Part shown: piece after piece, positions 8,157 through 16,200 of the stretch
How positions within the stretch are numbered: the first letter of the stretch is position 1
Layout: each line of letters opens with the position of its first letter
Virus record (IMG/VR): IMGVR_UViG_3300010354_017747
Coordinates: 1 to 23,207 of that record
Direction: 5' to 3' (one strand)
Source of the DNA: a virus
Length of the DNA stretch: 23,207 nt
The notes under the pieces: generated by a model
Databases searched by the model: none
Told to the model about the DNA's origin: nothing
Seen by the model: only the letters and a program-made list of their open reading frames with translations
Position numbers and translations under genes: made by a program

Positions 8157-9062
8157 TTACTTGCCGCTCTCACCGAGGAGATTGGCGATGATGTCGCTGT
8201 ACTGGTTATCGACCGAGGCCGAGTCAGTCAGCTGCTGGCCGATCTGCTCGAACTCGACACGGTTGCCGTGGGGCAGGGTCTCAAGAGCGGCGAACAGGGC
8301 TTCGGCTGCATCAACCTCTGCACCATTCGACAGCTTCTGGACGGATCCACGAAGATTGCGGGCAATCTCGGCTACCGCCTGAACGGTGACCGCGGGGATG
8401 CCTGCAGCTACCAGACCGTTTACACGGTTGGTGAAGTTGGTTTCGGCAATAGCATTGCTGTACTGCTCGGTCTGGTTGCGGGTCTCGGAAAGCTTGGCGC
8501 TCAGATCAGAGATAACCTCTTCCTTCGCTGCAATCTGCTCCGAGAACTGCTGCGTCAGTTCAACCTTGGCCTTCTCAACGGCCTGGTTGACCAAAGCGCT
8601 GAGCTTGGCCTCGTCAAACATGTCTGGCACGCCTCCTTCTGCGTCGTCCGAGTACTTCTGGGGTTCCCCCTTGGGAGCCTCAGCCTTCTTAGCCATCTTC
8701 TGGCCTTGGAAGAGCTTAGCCATGGAAGAAAGAAACTCGCCCATCAGAGACATACGCTCTTCTTCGCGCTCGCGCTTTTCTTCCATGTCTTCTTCGCGAC
8801 CCATCTTCTTGAGGGCTTCGCCAGCCTTCTTGAGTGGTTCGCCGTGTGAAAGGTCTTCGTCATTCGAAAGCTTGGCCGCAGCCGGATCATCCCCGGGAAT
8901 ACCCGCGGGCTTGTCATCCTTGATTTCGGGGTCCGCAGGCGCACCCACCATCCCTGCCAGCTTCTTCCTGAGTTGATCGCGCTGCGCATCGCTCAGTTCG
9001 TAAGCGTCCAGCAGGGCCCCGACGTCGGAAAGAACCTGGTCGTTGCTCTTGTTGTTGGACAT
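8157..9062 (-). CDS. Probable internally initiated scaffolding protein nested in the protease gene
   Basis: An in-frame ATG at 9062-9060 (Met537 of the fusion) is preceded by AAGGAG about 11 nt upstream. It would give a 301-residue protein starting MSNNKSNDQVLSDVGALLDA. That is exactly where the protease domain ends and the helical, Glu/Lys-rich scaffold part begins, with coiled-coil runs near LTQQFSEQIAAKEEVISDLS. Lambda makes Nu3 scaffold in the same way inside gene C, and Mu makes gpZ inside gene I. The internal start is inferred from the ribosome-binding site and domain edge. Confidence 0.55.
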   Translation of the reverse strand: MSNNKSNDQVLSDVGALLDAYELSDAQRDQLRKKLAGMVGAPADPEIKDDKPAGIPGDDPAAAKLSNDEDLSHGEPLKKAGEALKKMGREEDMEEKREREEERMSLMGEFLSSMAKLFQGQKMAKKAEAPKGEPQKYSDDAEGGVPDMFDEAKLSALVNQAVEKAKVELTQQFSEQIAAKEEVISDLSAKLSETRNQTEQYSNAIAETNFTNRVNGLVAAGIPAVTVQAVAEIARNLRGSVQKLSNGAEVDAAEALFAALETLPHGNRVEFEQIGQQLTDSASVDNQYSDIIANLLGESGK

Positions 9063-10670
9063 TTTCGTCTGATCTCCTTCAGACATGCACAGGGTAATGA
9101 CGGGTAGCATCCCTGCTGGTTGGGATAACACTTGGTTCGGTGGAAGGTCTGGGACAAAAGGTGCGTTGGTCAACGCGTGTGCAGTGAGAAGGGTTCCAAT
9201 TGGACGGCCGTCTCGCTTTGAGATTGCGTATCGCTTAAGTTCAGCACTAGCGCTAGCATAACGCCCCTCTCTGACGTCGTCTACAACTTCGTCTGTTAGA
9301 GGCCTATAAACACCATACAGTACATCTTCCTCTTGCTCAAGCTTTTCCAGATTTGCAACTTTAGGTTCGCCATCAATTGCTTCAGGAAAACGAGCGTGAC
9401 CGTAGCGTAGATAGGGAACAAACCCTGCCTCATTGCTATTGAAATTTTCTACCATCTCGTCAAAATCACGCTGCGTAAAATCAACGGTTCCATAGACTGG
9501 GTGTACAAACGTACCAAAGCGGGCAATAGGGATGCGGAGCATTGCTGCTCCGTCTGACAGCAGAAATACTTCGGCGCCACCTCCAAAGTAGCAACTGACA
9601 TCCTGCGACAGCGCCTGTAGGCTGGAAACCTTATGGCCAACATACTCATCGGTAGGCTTCAGCTTGCCATCACCATCTTCACGGTATAGCTGAATACGCG
9701 CTGCAGGATCTTCTTCGGAACCGGTGATTTTTACCGGGATGCCGGGTACTTCGCCGCTCTTTACAATGCTTACAACTTTACCGCGAGCTGTGCCTCCCGA
9801 AGAACCCCAGCGGACCATACTGCCTACCGAAGCTGAGAACTGTTCAACAGGTTTCTTTACGCCCATCTGAGTTGTTGTACCCGCTTCCGCTGTGCCTGCA
9901 CAGCAGCTACCGGTACCGTCGCAGCAACTAAGCTTTTCGTCAGCTTTCTCTGCTCGACTGACAATTCCGTCAGCCCATGACTTACCCGCGTCTCCACCCC
10001 AAAGCAACCAAGCAATCGCACCGCGGTCACCCGCTTCAGGACTGCCGGACTTGTTCTTGGCATGTCGGGCAAAGAAGGAGCGCATGCGCTTTACAGTCTT
10101 GAGCGGCATAGATGCACCGCTTGCAAGGTCACGCGCACGGGCTACGCCGCTACCAATACCCTGCCTTCCGGCTTCACGGGTATCCAACCCACCACGACCA
10201 AACTTTTCCCGCAGCCTAAGGCCCCTGCGGGCTGCGGAGCGAACTCCCTCCGGCGGAATAAAACCGTCTGCCAAGCCTTCGTCAAAATCTACAATTTCGT
10301 CTAGGTCCGGGATAACGTCGCTCAGCCGGAAACCCAGCTCATCCTGCACATCCGCTAGGTCTTTGGTAGAAAGTTCTTCGGTATAGCTTGAAAGGGCTAC
10401 AAGTTCCTCGTTGGATAGCTCAAGAACCATCTCACTCATGGACAGGTTTTCGTTGTAGTTGCTGACATCAACGCCCATTTCGCGCAAACGCGACAGGATG
10501 CGACGCTTTGCAGAGGCGCGCTCTTCCGCACTCAAACCTTGTGTGCGGTTAACAGCACGCCAGGCAAGCTGAGCGTGGAGCTTGTCGTGCATAGGCAGGC
10601 TACGCTTACCGGGAACAGCGAAGTCGCTGGCCGGAAGGTTGTTACGCGCAGCTGCGCGAAGAACTGCCAT
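8157..10670 (-). CDS. Mu gpI-like capsid protease fused to scaffolding domain
   Basis: 837 residues. Residues about 12-60 carry a D-F-A-x-P...HDKLHAQLA motif seen in phage head proteins. Residues about 205-240 hold ARHAKNKSGSPEAGDRGAIA followed by a WLLWGGDAGKSW segment. A short Cys-rich part near 248-255 reads SCCDGTGSCC. The protease domain spans about 375-520: it starts at RIPIARFGTFVHPVYGTVDF and holds YGHARFP (His425), GRYASASAEL (Ser473 and Ser475) and an LTAHALTNAPFVPDLPP end that matches Mu gpI-type proteases. His425 and one of the two serines are the likely catalytic residues (inferred). Residues about 537-837 are Lys/Glu-rich and predicted coiled coil, as in scaffolds cleaved out during head maturation. 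The gene sits directly upstream of the major capsid gene. GAGG lies about 12 nt before the ATG. Confidence 0.85.
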   Translation of the reverse strand: MAVLRAAARNNLPASDFAVPGKRSLPMHDKLHAQLAWRAVNRTQGLSAEERASAKRRILSRLREMGVDVSNYNENLSMSEMVLELSNEELVALSSYTEELSTKDLADVQDELGFRLSDVIPDLDEIVDFDEGLADGFIPPEGVRSAARRGLRLREKFGRGGLDTREAGRQGIGSGVARARDLASGASMPLKTVKRMRSFFARHAKNKSGSPEAGDRGAIAWLLWGGDAGKSWADGIVSRAEKADEKLSCCDGTGSCCAGTAEAGTTTQMGVKKPVEQFSASVGSMVRWGSSGGTARGKVVSIVKSGEVPGIPVKITGSEEDPAARIQLYREDGDGKLKPTDEYVGHKVSSLQALSQDVSCYFGGGAEVFLLSDGAAMLRIPIARFGTFVHPVYGTVDFTQRDFDEMVENFNSNEAGFVPYLRYGHARFPEAIDGEPKVANLEKLEQEEDVLYGVYRPLTDEVVDDVREGRYASASAELKRYAISKRDGRPIGTLLTAHALTNAPFVPDLPPNQVLSQPAGMLPVITLCMSEGDQTKMSNNKSNDQVLSDVGALLDAYELSDAQRDQLRKKLAGMVGAPADPEIKDDKPAGIPGDDPAAAKLSNDEDLSHGEPLKKAGEALKKMGREEDMEEKREREEERMSLMGEFLSSMAKLFQGQKMAKKAEAPKGEPQKYSDDAEGGVPDMFDEAKLSALVNQAVEKAKVELTQQFSEQIAAKEEVISDLSAKLSETRNQTEQYSNAIAETNFTNRVNGLVAAGIPAVTVQAVAEIARNLRGSVQKLSNGAEVDAAEALFAALETLPHGNRVEFEQIGQQLTDSASVDNQYSDIIANLLGESGK

Positions 10671-10694
10671 CAGTTGGGTAAGCCTCTAAGCAAC

Positions 10695-10723
10695 CATATA
10701 CCAGATATAGGCACACTTGTGAA
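10695..10723 (-). promoter_or_regulatory. Candidate sigma70-like promoter before the protease-scaffold gene
   Basis: On the minus strand TTCACA (10723-10718) and TATATG (10700-10695) are separated by 17 nt. They match the -35 consensus at 5 of 6 and the -10 consensus at 4 of 6. Transcription would start near 10688, just before GAGG and the ATG at 10670. It lies in the 83-bp gap between the 132-codon gene and the protease gene, the widest gap inside the structural operon, and could boost capsid gene expression. Confidence 0.35.
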
Positions 10724-10753
10724 GGTACGTAAGTAGTAAAAACATTTTCTGCG

Positions 10754-11152
10754 CTACTTTAAAGAGCGTACATACTTTGCTATAGCATTAGCAACCGCAC
10801 TGCCCCACATAGGATAGAGCTGCGGGGACAGGTCTTCAGGCACTCTGAGTTCTACGCTTGCCGTACCCTCTTTTGTAGTATCAATAAGATCAAACGGCTC
10901 CTCAAACTCTGCTAGCCCCGCTTTCAGCAGTTCGTTCAACACCATGCTGCAAGGTTTCTTGTCGATTGGTGCTCTAGCGACTACGTGACACTTTATGCCC
11001 TTGAACCTGAGTTGTACGATAAGGTTCAAACCGAAGTGAATGCCCACCTTGGTTACGTAGTCTATGCTCTTTGTACGGAGGGCTTCCGTAATAGCACTCT
11101 GCAACGGGTGCTCTTCTTTGGCGGACCCAAGCGTGTAAACCAGCACCGGCAT
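10754..11152 (-). CDS. Unknown protein between portal and protease genes
   Basis: 132 residues, no family recognised. It looks like a small alpha/beta protein: MPVLVYTLGSAKEEHPLQSA, then a strand pair around VGIHFGLNLIVQLRFKGIKC, and a C-terminal helix around MWGSAVANAIAKYVRSLK. There is no signal peptide or membrane segment. The ATG is 4 nt after the portal stop, with only a weak AGGCG upstream, so translation is probably coupled to the portal gene. Position suggests a head-assembly or connector role, but the sequence alone does not show one. Confidence 0.75.
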   Translation of the reverse strand: MPVLVYTLGSAKEEHPLQSAITEALRTKSIDYVTKVGIHFGLNLIVQLRFKGIKCHVVARAPIDKKPCSMVLNELLKAGLAEFEEPFDLIDTTKEGTASVELRVPEDLSPQLYPMWGSAVANAIAKYVRSLK

Positions 11153-11156
11153 GATA

Positions 11157-12596
11157 TCAACGCCTGTTAGGAGGTTGCTGCGGGTTTCCGGGTTTAGGTA
11201 CTGGAGGGTTGCTTGGCTTTACTGGCTGAGCAGATGTAGGGGGTGCAGGAGGTGCAGGGGGCTTGACCTCATTCTGTTTAGCTAGTTTTGCTGCCCGCTT
11301 TTCATCAAGCATGGGTAAACCGCACATTGCTCTAACCATGTTCAAGTCTTCTGCGTCCGAGATGTTTACAACACCGGTGTTGCACAAGTTCGTGAACACG
11401 TTAGACATCACTTCAGTGCTGGCAGAGTCACTGGGCTGCATCAAGAACTTGCCAGGATTATCCTGCTTTCCAAAATTAAGCCTTATAAGCTGGCCAATAA
11501 CCTGCTCTACAAAAGGCTCTACAATTTCGGCGTACAGCGCTTGTAGCATCATCTTGTACACGTCAAAATGCACAGCAGCAACCGCCTGCCCGCCAAGACT
11601 ACCACCGGCTGAATCCTGAATCAGGAGCTGTGGGATCAGCAATCCTCGGTAGATAGCGGAGTTGTAGTACTTGATGGCTTCGCTGAAGCTGTCCCCGAAG
11701 TTGTTTCCAGTAGTGAGTGTACCAAGCTTGATATCGTCTGTGGGGCTAGGCCTGACAACGACAAGGCCCGTTCCAGTCTGAATTTCAGATATAGCTTTAG
11801 CAGTGCTATCACCAATAGTCTCTGGCTTCATCTGCCCCGGTGTCGACGGATCCGGAACCTCATTACCCGTGTAGCCGTGGGGAACGATTGCATAGGTGAC
11901 GGGGGTGCCGTAACGATCAAGAGCGACATTCCACATCTCAAGAACAGATTCTTTCAGACGCCAGTTCTTATAGATTCTCTTGATTGCAGACTCGCCGTAG
12001 TAGCTGTTATACCGGCGGTTATGAGTTACTAGAATTGTCCTATCCTCTGGTAGAACAATTGGTGTACCTCCAAGGCGATCCTGCCAGATGCCTGTTGTAA
12101 AACTAGAGTTGAAAGCAGAGTCTTCGCCCCAAGTAAGCCGACCCTGCTTGTTTACCTGAAGGTTGATGGTACGCGGATTATAGTTGGCGATGAAATCAAT
12201 CCAGATGCGCCCGTCCTCTGGTTTGTAGACTACCTCGCTAACACCAAACCCAGACCACAGAGACGAGACAATAAGCTCACCCAAGGCCTCCTTGTAAGAG
12301 CCCGACATCCGAGCCAAGTTCTCGTTGACGAAGTCTTGAATCTTATGGTCCGGATGCTGGTACTCGCCTAGGGCAGCCAGAATACTGAGTTTGATAAACT
12401 CAAGTCCGGTGCCTACTGTCTCGTCCGTGGTGAAAGCACGCTCGTACTCTACTAGCCTGAGATAATCTGGATGGCCGTAGAAGCCGTAGATGTTGAAAGC
12501 CGTCCAGTAGCTCAGGCTGGTACCAACCTGCTTCGAGTAGCCTCGAGGCACGTTCTTGTACGGTTCAGCTGGATTCTTCCTAGGCACGGCTTTCAA
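11157..12596 (-). CDS. Portal protein, Mu gp29-like (DUF935 type)
   Basis: 479 residues. It would form the dodecameric ring at the head vertex through which DNA is packaged. Family-like segments are TTDETVGTGLEFIKLSILAA, the GELIVSSLWSGFGVSEVVYK region, and YGESAIKRIYKNWRLKESVL followed by MWNVALDRYGTP, matching the core of Mu-type portals. QAVAAVHFDVYKMMLQALYA follows. The C-terminal about 40 residues are Pro-rich and probably disordered. The chosen start is TTG at 12596-12594, two bases after the stop of the frameshift reading frame upstream. No good ribosome-binding site precedes it, so coupling to the upstream frame is likely. A GTG three codons later is an alternative start. Confidence 0.85.
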   Translation of the reverse strand: MKAVPRKNPAEPYKNVPRGYSKQVGTSLSYWTAFNIYGFYGHPDYLRLVEYERAFTTDETVGTGLEFIKLSILAALGEYQHPDHKIQDFVNENLARMSGSYKEALGELIVSSLWSGFGVSEVVYKPEDGRIWIDFIANYNPRTINLQVNKQGRLTWGEDSAFNSSFTTGIWQDRLGGTPIVLPEDRTILVTHNRRYNSYYGESAIKRIYKNWRLKESVLEMWNVALDRYGTPVTYAIVPHGYTGNEVPDPSTPGQMKPETIGDSTAKAISEIQTGTGLVVVRPSPTDDIKLGTLTTGNNFGDSFSEAIKYYNSAIYRGLLIPQLLIQDSAGGSLGGQAVAAVHFDVYKMMLQALYAEIVEPFVEQVIGQLIRLNFGKQDNPGKFLMQPSDSASTEVMSNVFTNLCNTGVVNISDAEDLNMVRAMCGLPMLDEKRAAKLAKQNEVKPPAPPAPPTSAQPVKPSNPPVPKPGNPQQPPNRR

Positions 12597-12598
12597 CT

Positions 12599-13158
12599 CT
12601 ACAGAAGCTTGAACAAGTCTTGGGGCCTTCTAGTATTTCCAATTACATCAGGAATACTGGAAAGAGTGGCCTGCAGATTTTCAGCTTCTTTCCTACGCCT
12701 TTGTTCCTCTTCTCGGACCAGTTTGATCAGTTCTTCGGCCAGAACTTCTCTATAGTCGTCAGACATCTCGTCAGCTACATTGGGCGGTATGTGCCCGTAC
12801 CTGCAGAGAATAGCCGTCTCGGCAACTCTTAGATAGCTTCGGATTCTGGCCTGAGTAGCTTTTTTGCTGCTTCCTTGATGTCCTTCAGCTCATCCTCGCC
12901 AATCGTGAACATCTCAAGAAACAGCGATACGTAGGTCTGGCTATCCTTGATAGACCAACCACGCATGACGTACTTGGGGTCTGGGTCACGCGGTGCTTCA
13001 CCGTTTACGGAAACGATGCAGAAACCGGCAAGAACTTCGTCAACCGACTGCTTCTCATTAGGCTTGATCATGTCAATGACCTTCTGCCTATCAGAGTTGC
13101 GAGGTTCCCTGAAGTTTACAACGTTTCCACTTGGAAGCTTGAACTCAAACTGAGACAT
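12599..13158 (-). CDS. Predicted -1 frameshift product, long form of tail assembly chaperone
   Basis: Reading frame 0 gives 100 codons from 13158 to the AAG ending at 12859. A -1 shift there re-reads base 12859 and continues for 86 codons to a TAG at 12601-12599, giving 186 residues. The extension begins ATQARIRSYLRVAETAILCR and contains EVLAEELIKLVREEEQRRRK, a charged helical tail like those of gpGT-type long chaperones. The extension frame ends two bases before the portal start and fills the otherwise unexplained 230-bp gap. The coordinates given span both frames; the junction is at 12859. This was worked out by reading both frames by eye. Confidence 0.7.
12829..13158 (-). CDS. Tail-assembly-chaperone-like protein, short form
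   Basis: 109 residues (MSQFEFKLPSGNVVNFREPR...). The N-terminal pattern of a strand pair then F-R-E-P, the acidic helical remainder and the size fit the short tail assembly chaperone (lambda gpG-type role: coats the tape measure during tail assembly). GGAG lies 10 nt before the ATG. The end of the frame contains the slippery heptamer A AAA AAG, described separately. The gene is the first of the structural operon, right after the divergent control region. Chaperone genes normally lie next to the tape-measure gene; here the giant divergent gene is the neighbour. Family assignment is moderate; the frameshift architecture strengthens it. Confidence 0.72.
   Translation of the reverse strand: MSQFEFKLPSGNVVNFREPRNSDRQKVIDMIKPNEKQSVDEVLAGFCIVSVNGEAPRDPDPKYVMRGWSIKDSQTYVSLFLEMFTIGEDELKDIKEAAKKLLRPESEAI
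12859..12865 (-). promoter_or_regulatory. Slippery heptamer A AAA AAG (-1 ribosomal frameshift site)
   Basis: In the chaperone frame the codons are GCA AAA AAG, so the heptamer is in the correct phase for tandem -1 slippage, the same heptamer as Escherichia coli dnaX. An AAGGA lies about 6 nt upstream of it, which could act as an internal Shine-Dalgarno stimulator. I see no strong stem close downstream; a small GCCG-AGA-CGGC hairpin lies about 35 nt away. Confidence 0.7.
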
Positions 13159-13263
13159 GCTTTAGGTTCTCCCTAAGGTAATGGGCGGAACTACTGCCGC
13201 TGAAACTCACTCTAGCACATCCTAGCCAGAACTTGCTACATCTTTTATCAGAATATCCAAGCA
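13159..13263. promoter_or_regulatory. Divergent control region between structural operon and giant gene
   Basis: 105 bp separating two divergent starts. Both transcription units must begin here or be read into here, since no gene lies upstream in either direction. I cannot see a convincing -35/-10 pair. It contains the 10-bp periodic motif listed next, and a short inverted repeat TTAGG/CCTAA at 13163-13177 next to the chaperone ribosome-binding site. Confidence 0.5.
13212..13238. promoter_or_regulatory. Operator-like tandem motif, copy 1 (degenerate)
   Basis: CTAGCAC (13212), CTAGCCA (13222) and CTTGCTA (13232) follow each other with a 10-bp period. The first matches exactly the core found in the control sites near 21264, 21333 and 22980. 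The other two are degenerate. Confidence 0.4.
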
Positions 13264-16200
13264 ATGCGGTTCTTTATCCTTGTAGACCTGATACGAGGAA
13301 GCGTCCACGGAATCGTGGAGGCTTCTTCGTTGCGCTCGCTTGAGCTGCAATATTCCAAGGATCAGTTTGCAGTTTTTGGAAATCCTGAGGGTTACCAAAC
13401 TGAAGCCGAAGCTAAACAAGGACTACAGAACGCTTCAAATAACCCAAGCACCGTTCTTGCCAACATAGAAAAAACTAGGCAGGAGCGATTAGAGCAAGAG
13501 CGGATTCAGCGAGACCAAGCCAAGTTCATTGCTCAGGACCCCATTGCCAACATTGACGTCAGTAGTGACAGAGTTGCTGAGTCAGATGCCAAGCCAGCCA
13601 ACAAAGCAGCCGAGCCAAAAACTGAAGCGGAGCTCGTCAAGGAGCAGCTGAAATCCGCCGGCACCATGGGTGGTGTTGGTAAGAAAGCTCTTGAGGCAAA
13701 CAAGGAAAAGCTGGGTGCCTACGAGGTTCAGCGACCAGATACATCCTCGGGGTTCAGCCGTAGCTCTGTATTACCCTCGCGCACGTCCAGTTTATCCGCC
13801 AGCAAACCTGGTGACAGTCTAAGCCGTGCGGGCAACCTTTACGCTCAGGCAAAAGGCTACTCTGTTGAGCGCACAGTCAGCAACACAGAGGCAACCCTTC
13901 GAATTCCCAAGACAATTTCCGGAGCAAGCACCCCCCGCTTAGGCACTCAGTCAGTACCCCAGGCAGAAAGCCGTGCTGTACTCAACAGGGTTTTTCAGGG
14001 GCAGGTTACAAAACTGGGCTACAGCGGCAGCAAGGTGGAGTTCAACGGGGAGCTCACGGATGTAGAACCCAAGCTATTAGACCTTATTGAACGGTCTACG
14101 GACCTCATACTTTCAGAACTGACTATTCAAACAGGCGTTCAGAAGCACCCTGTAACCAGTCTGGCTAGAAGCGTAAAAAGGGCCCAAGGAAGCGCCGAAA
14201 GTTACTTTGATACCAAGAGCGCCTCGCTTGTCGTGGGCGACAGACTTGCGGACAACCTTGAATCCCTGCAAAAACTTGCAAGTGGGTCAGGTCGCGCTAC
14301 CAAAGCTAGCGTTACTGGAGCCCTTTCCGGGCTGCTTGAGTTACGTCACGAAATTATTCATAGCGCAGTAACTGTCGGCTTGAAACTTGCTGTAGAAAGG
14401 CGCCAAGCCAGCCTAAAAATAGACAGTAGCGCAAAGCAAATGATGGAAGAGGGGCTTACTGAATTTTTAGGCCGTTCGGATATCAAAAACTTCGCAGCAA
14501 AGCTGCTGACTACAGTAGGCGGACTTAGCGACAAATCGCTTGATACCGTATTGGACAAGATAAATCCATTGCTGGACCAAGTAGAAGCTTCAGCGTTTAC
14601 AGGTAAGGCTACAGCTGAAATAGAAGGATTGCTGAACAAAGGTGCAAGTAAAAGCTTAGACGCAGTAGTTTCGGCGCTACTAGGTCTAAAAATCAACGAG
14701 CGGCAGACCATGCTGGAAGTTGTCAAAGACCTCAAACTGAATACGGAACCTGTCGGGCAGCGGTCGCGAATGGCTTGGTGGGGCAACGAGTTTGCGGAAC
14801 AAGCAAGAGCCCTTGAGGCGCAGCAGGAAACTGGTGAAGCGCCCGCCGCCAGAACAAGGCAATCAAGACAGCCAAGACAACCAAGACAACCGAGGGAACC
14901 TAGAGAACCCAAACCCAAGAGTGTCAAACCAGAAGAGCCTAAGCAGGCCACCAGCAACAGTGAGAAAATAAAGAAGACCTCTGCGCCTACTGCAAATGCA
15001 AATCAAACACCCAGAGCAGCAACGCCGAGACCTAGAGTCGAGACGCCACCAGATCCAGCTCCAGTACCGGTACCTAGACGGCCTACCTTTGAGCTGCAGC
15101 CAGAGGTAACCAGCAAGGGCGAGTCTATACTCAGGATCGGTCTACTGGGTCGCACGGTAGAGCGCGACAGGTTGGGTGAGCTTGGAAAGACCGAGTTCAT
15201 TGAAGAAAAGAATGCAATACGGCGTAACCTGTTAAGCCTACTTGAGGCTAATCCTGATCAGCACGTACGGATAACCTCAAACCTGCAACCAGGCTTTTCC
15301 ATGGTTGCCGCGGAGGTTGCTGCCGATCTGCGTCGTGAAGGAAAAAACATCAGCCTTGATGTAGTACTGGCGGCTGATGGCGACCTTCAACGGATGTACC
15401 CTAACTCTGGCCCGTTAAACCGAGCTCAAGCTGTTTTAGGCCAGGCCAACCGCGTACACATACTCTACAGAAAAGGTGCAGGCCCGGAGGCAGCTAGAGA
15501 TCGCACGGACGCGGTTTCAGAGTTCATAGTTCAACAGTCTGATGAAATGCTGGTGGGTGGGCGAATGCCACCCCGCACAAACAGAGCCGTCTCCGGATAT
15601 TTTAGAGCAATAAATCTAGCTCTTAGGTACGGCAAGAAAATTACACGAGTAAACGGGCTGTTTTCTTTTGGTCAGCCAGACGAAGACATATCACCGTTTG
15701 AAGCACTTAACATGCAGCGAGCCGCTGTGCTGGCAGGTTTTAAACCACCAGATGTCAAACTTTACAAAGCTTTTGTAGAGCTGCACCCAGATAAAGCTAG
15801 CGATACTCAAGCTTTCCTTGAATTTCTGGCAAAACGAGACAACAGCACAGCTGCCCAACAAGAGCGCACTGATACCATTGCCCGGCGGGGTGGAACTGGT
15901 CAAGAAACAATTGCCCATGAAACACAATTAGCCGAGTTGTTGCAAGAAGGTGTAAACCAGCCCCGGACACCGGGCGGTTACAGGCCTGAGCTTCAAAACG
16001 TAAAAACTCCTGTATCTACCTTTGAACAGATTACAGAAGAAGGTGCTCGCGGGTTTGCGGAGCTTGCAGATCTAAAAGCAACAACAACAACAACAACAAC
16101 AGATAAAGTAACCGACATAACGAGCGTTACCCAAGAAAAAACCAGCACCCCAAAAGCTAGAAGAGGCCTAAGTAGTTTTGAGCTGTTTGCGGACTCAACC

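Noticed and set aside
7281-8849. Long 522-codon open frame on the plus strand opposite the capsid and protease genes
   Set aside because: It is antisense to two well-supported genes, has no ribosome-binding site, and its composition is explained by the codon bias of the capsid gene.
12599-12766. Independent small gene starting at an internal ATG in the chaperone-portal gap (MSDDYREVL...)
   Set aside because: No ribosome-binding site is present, and the same frame is open back to the slippery heptamer, so a frameshift extension explains it better.
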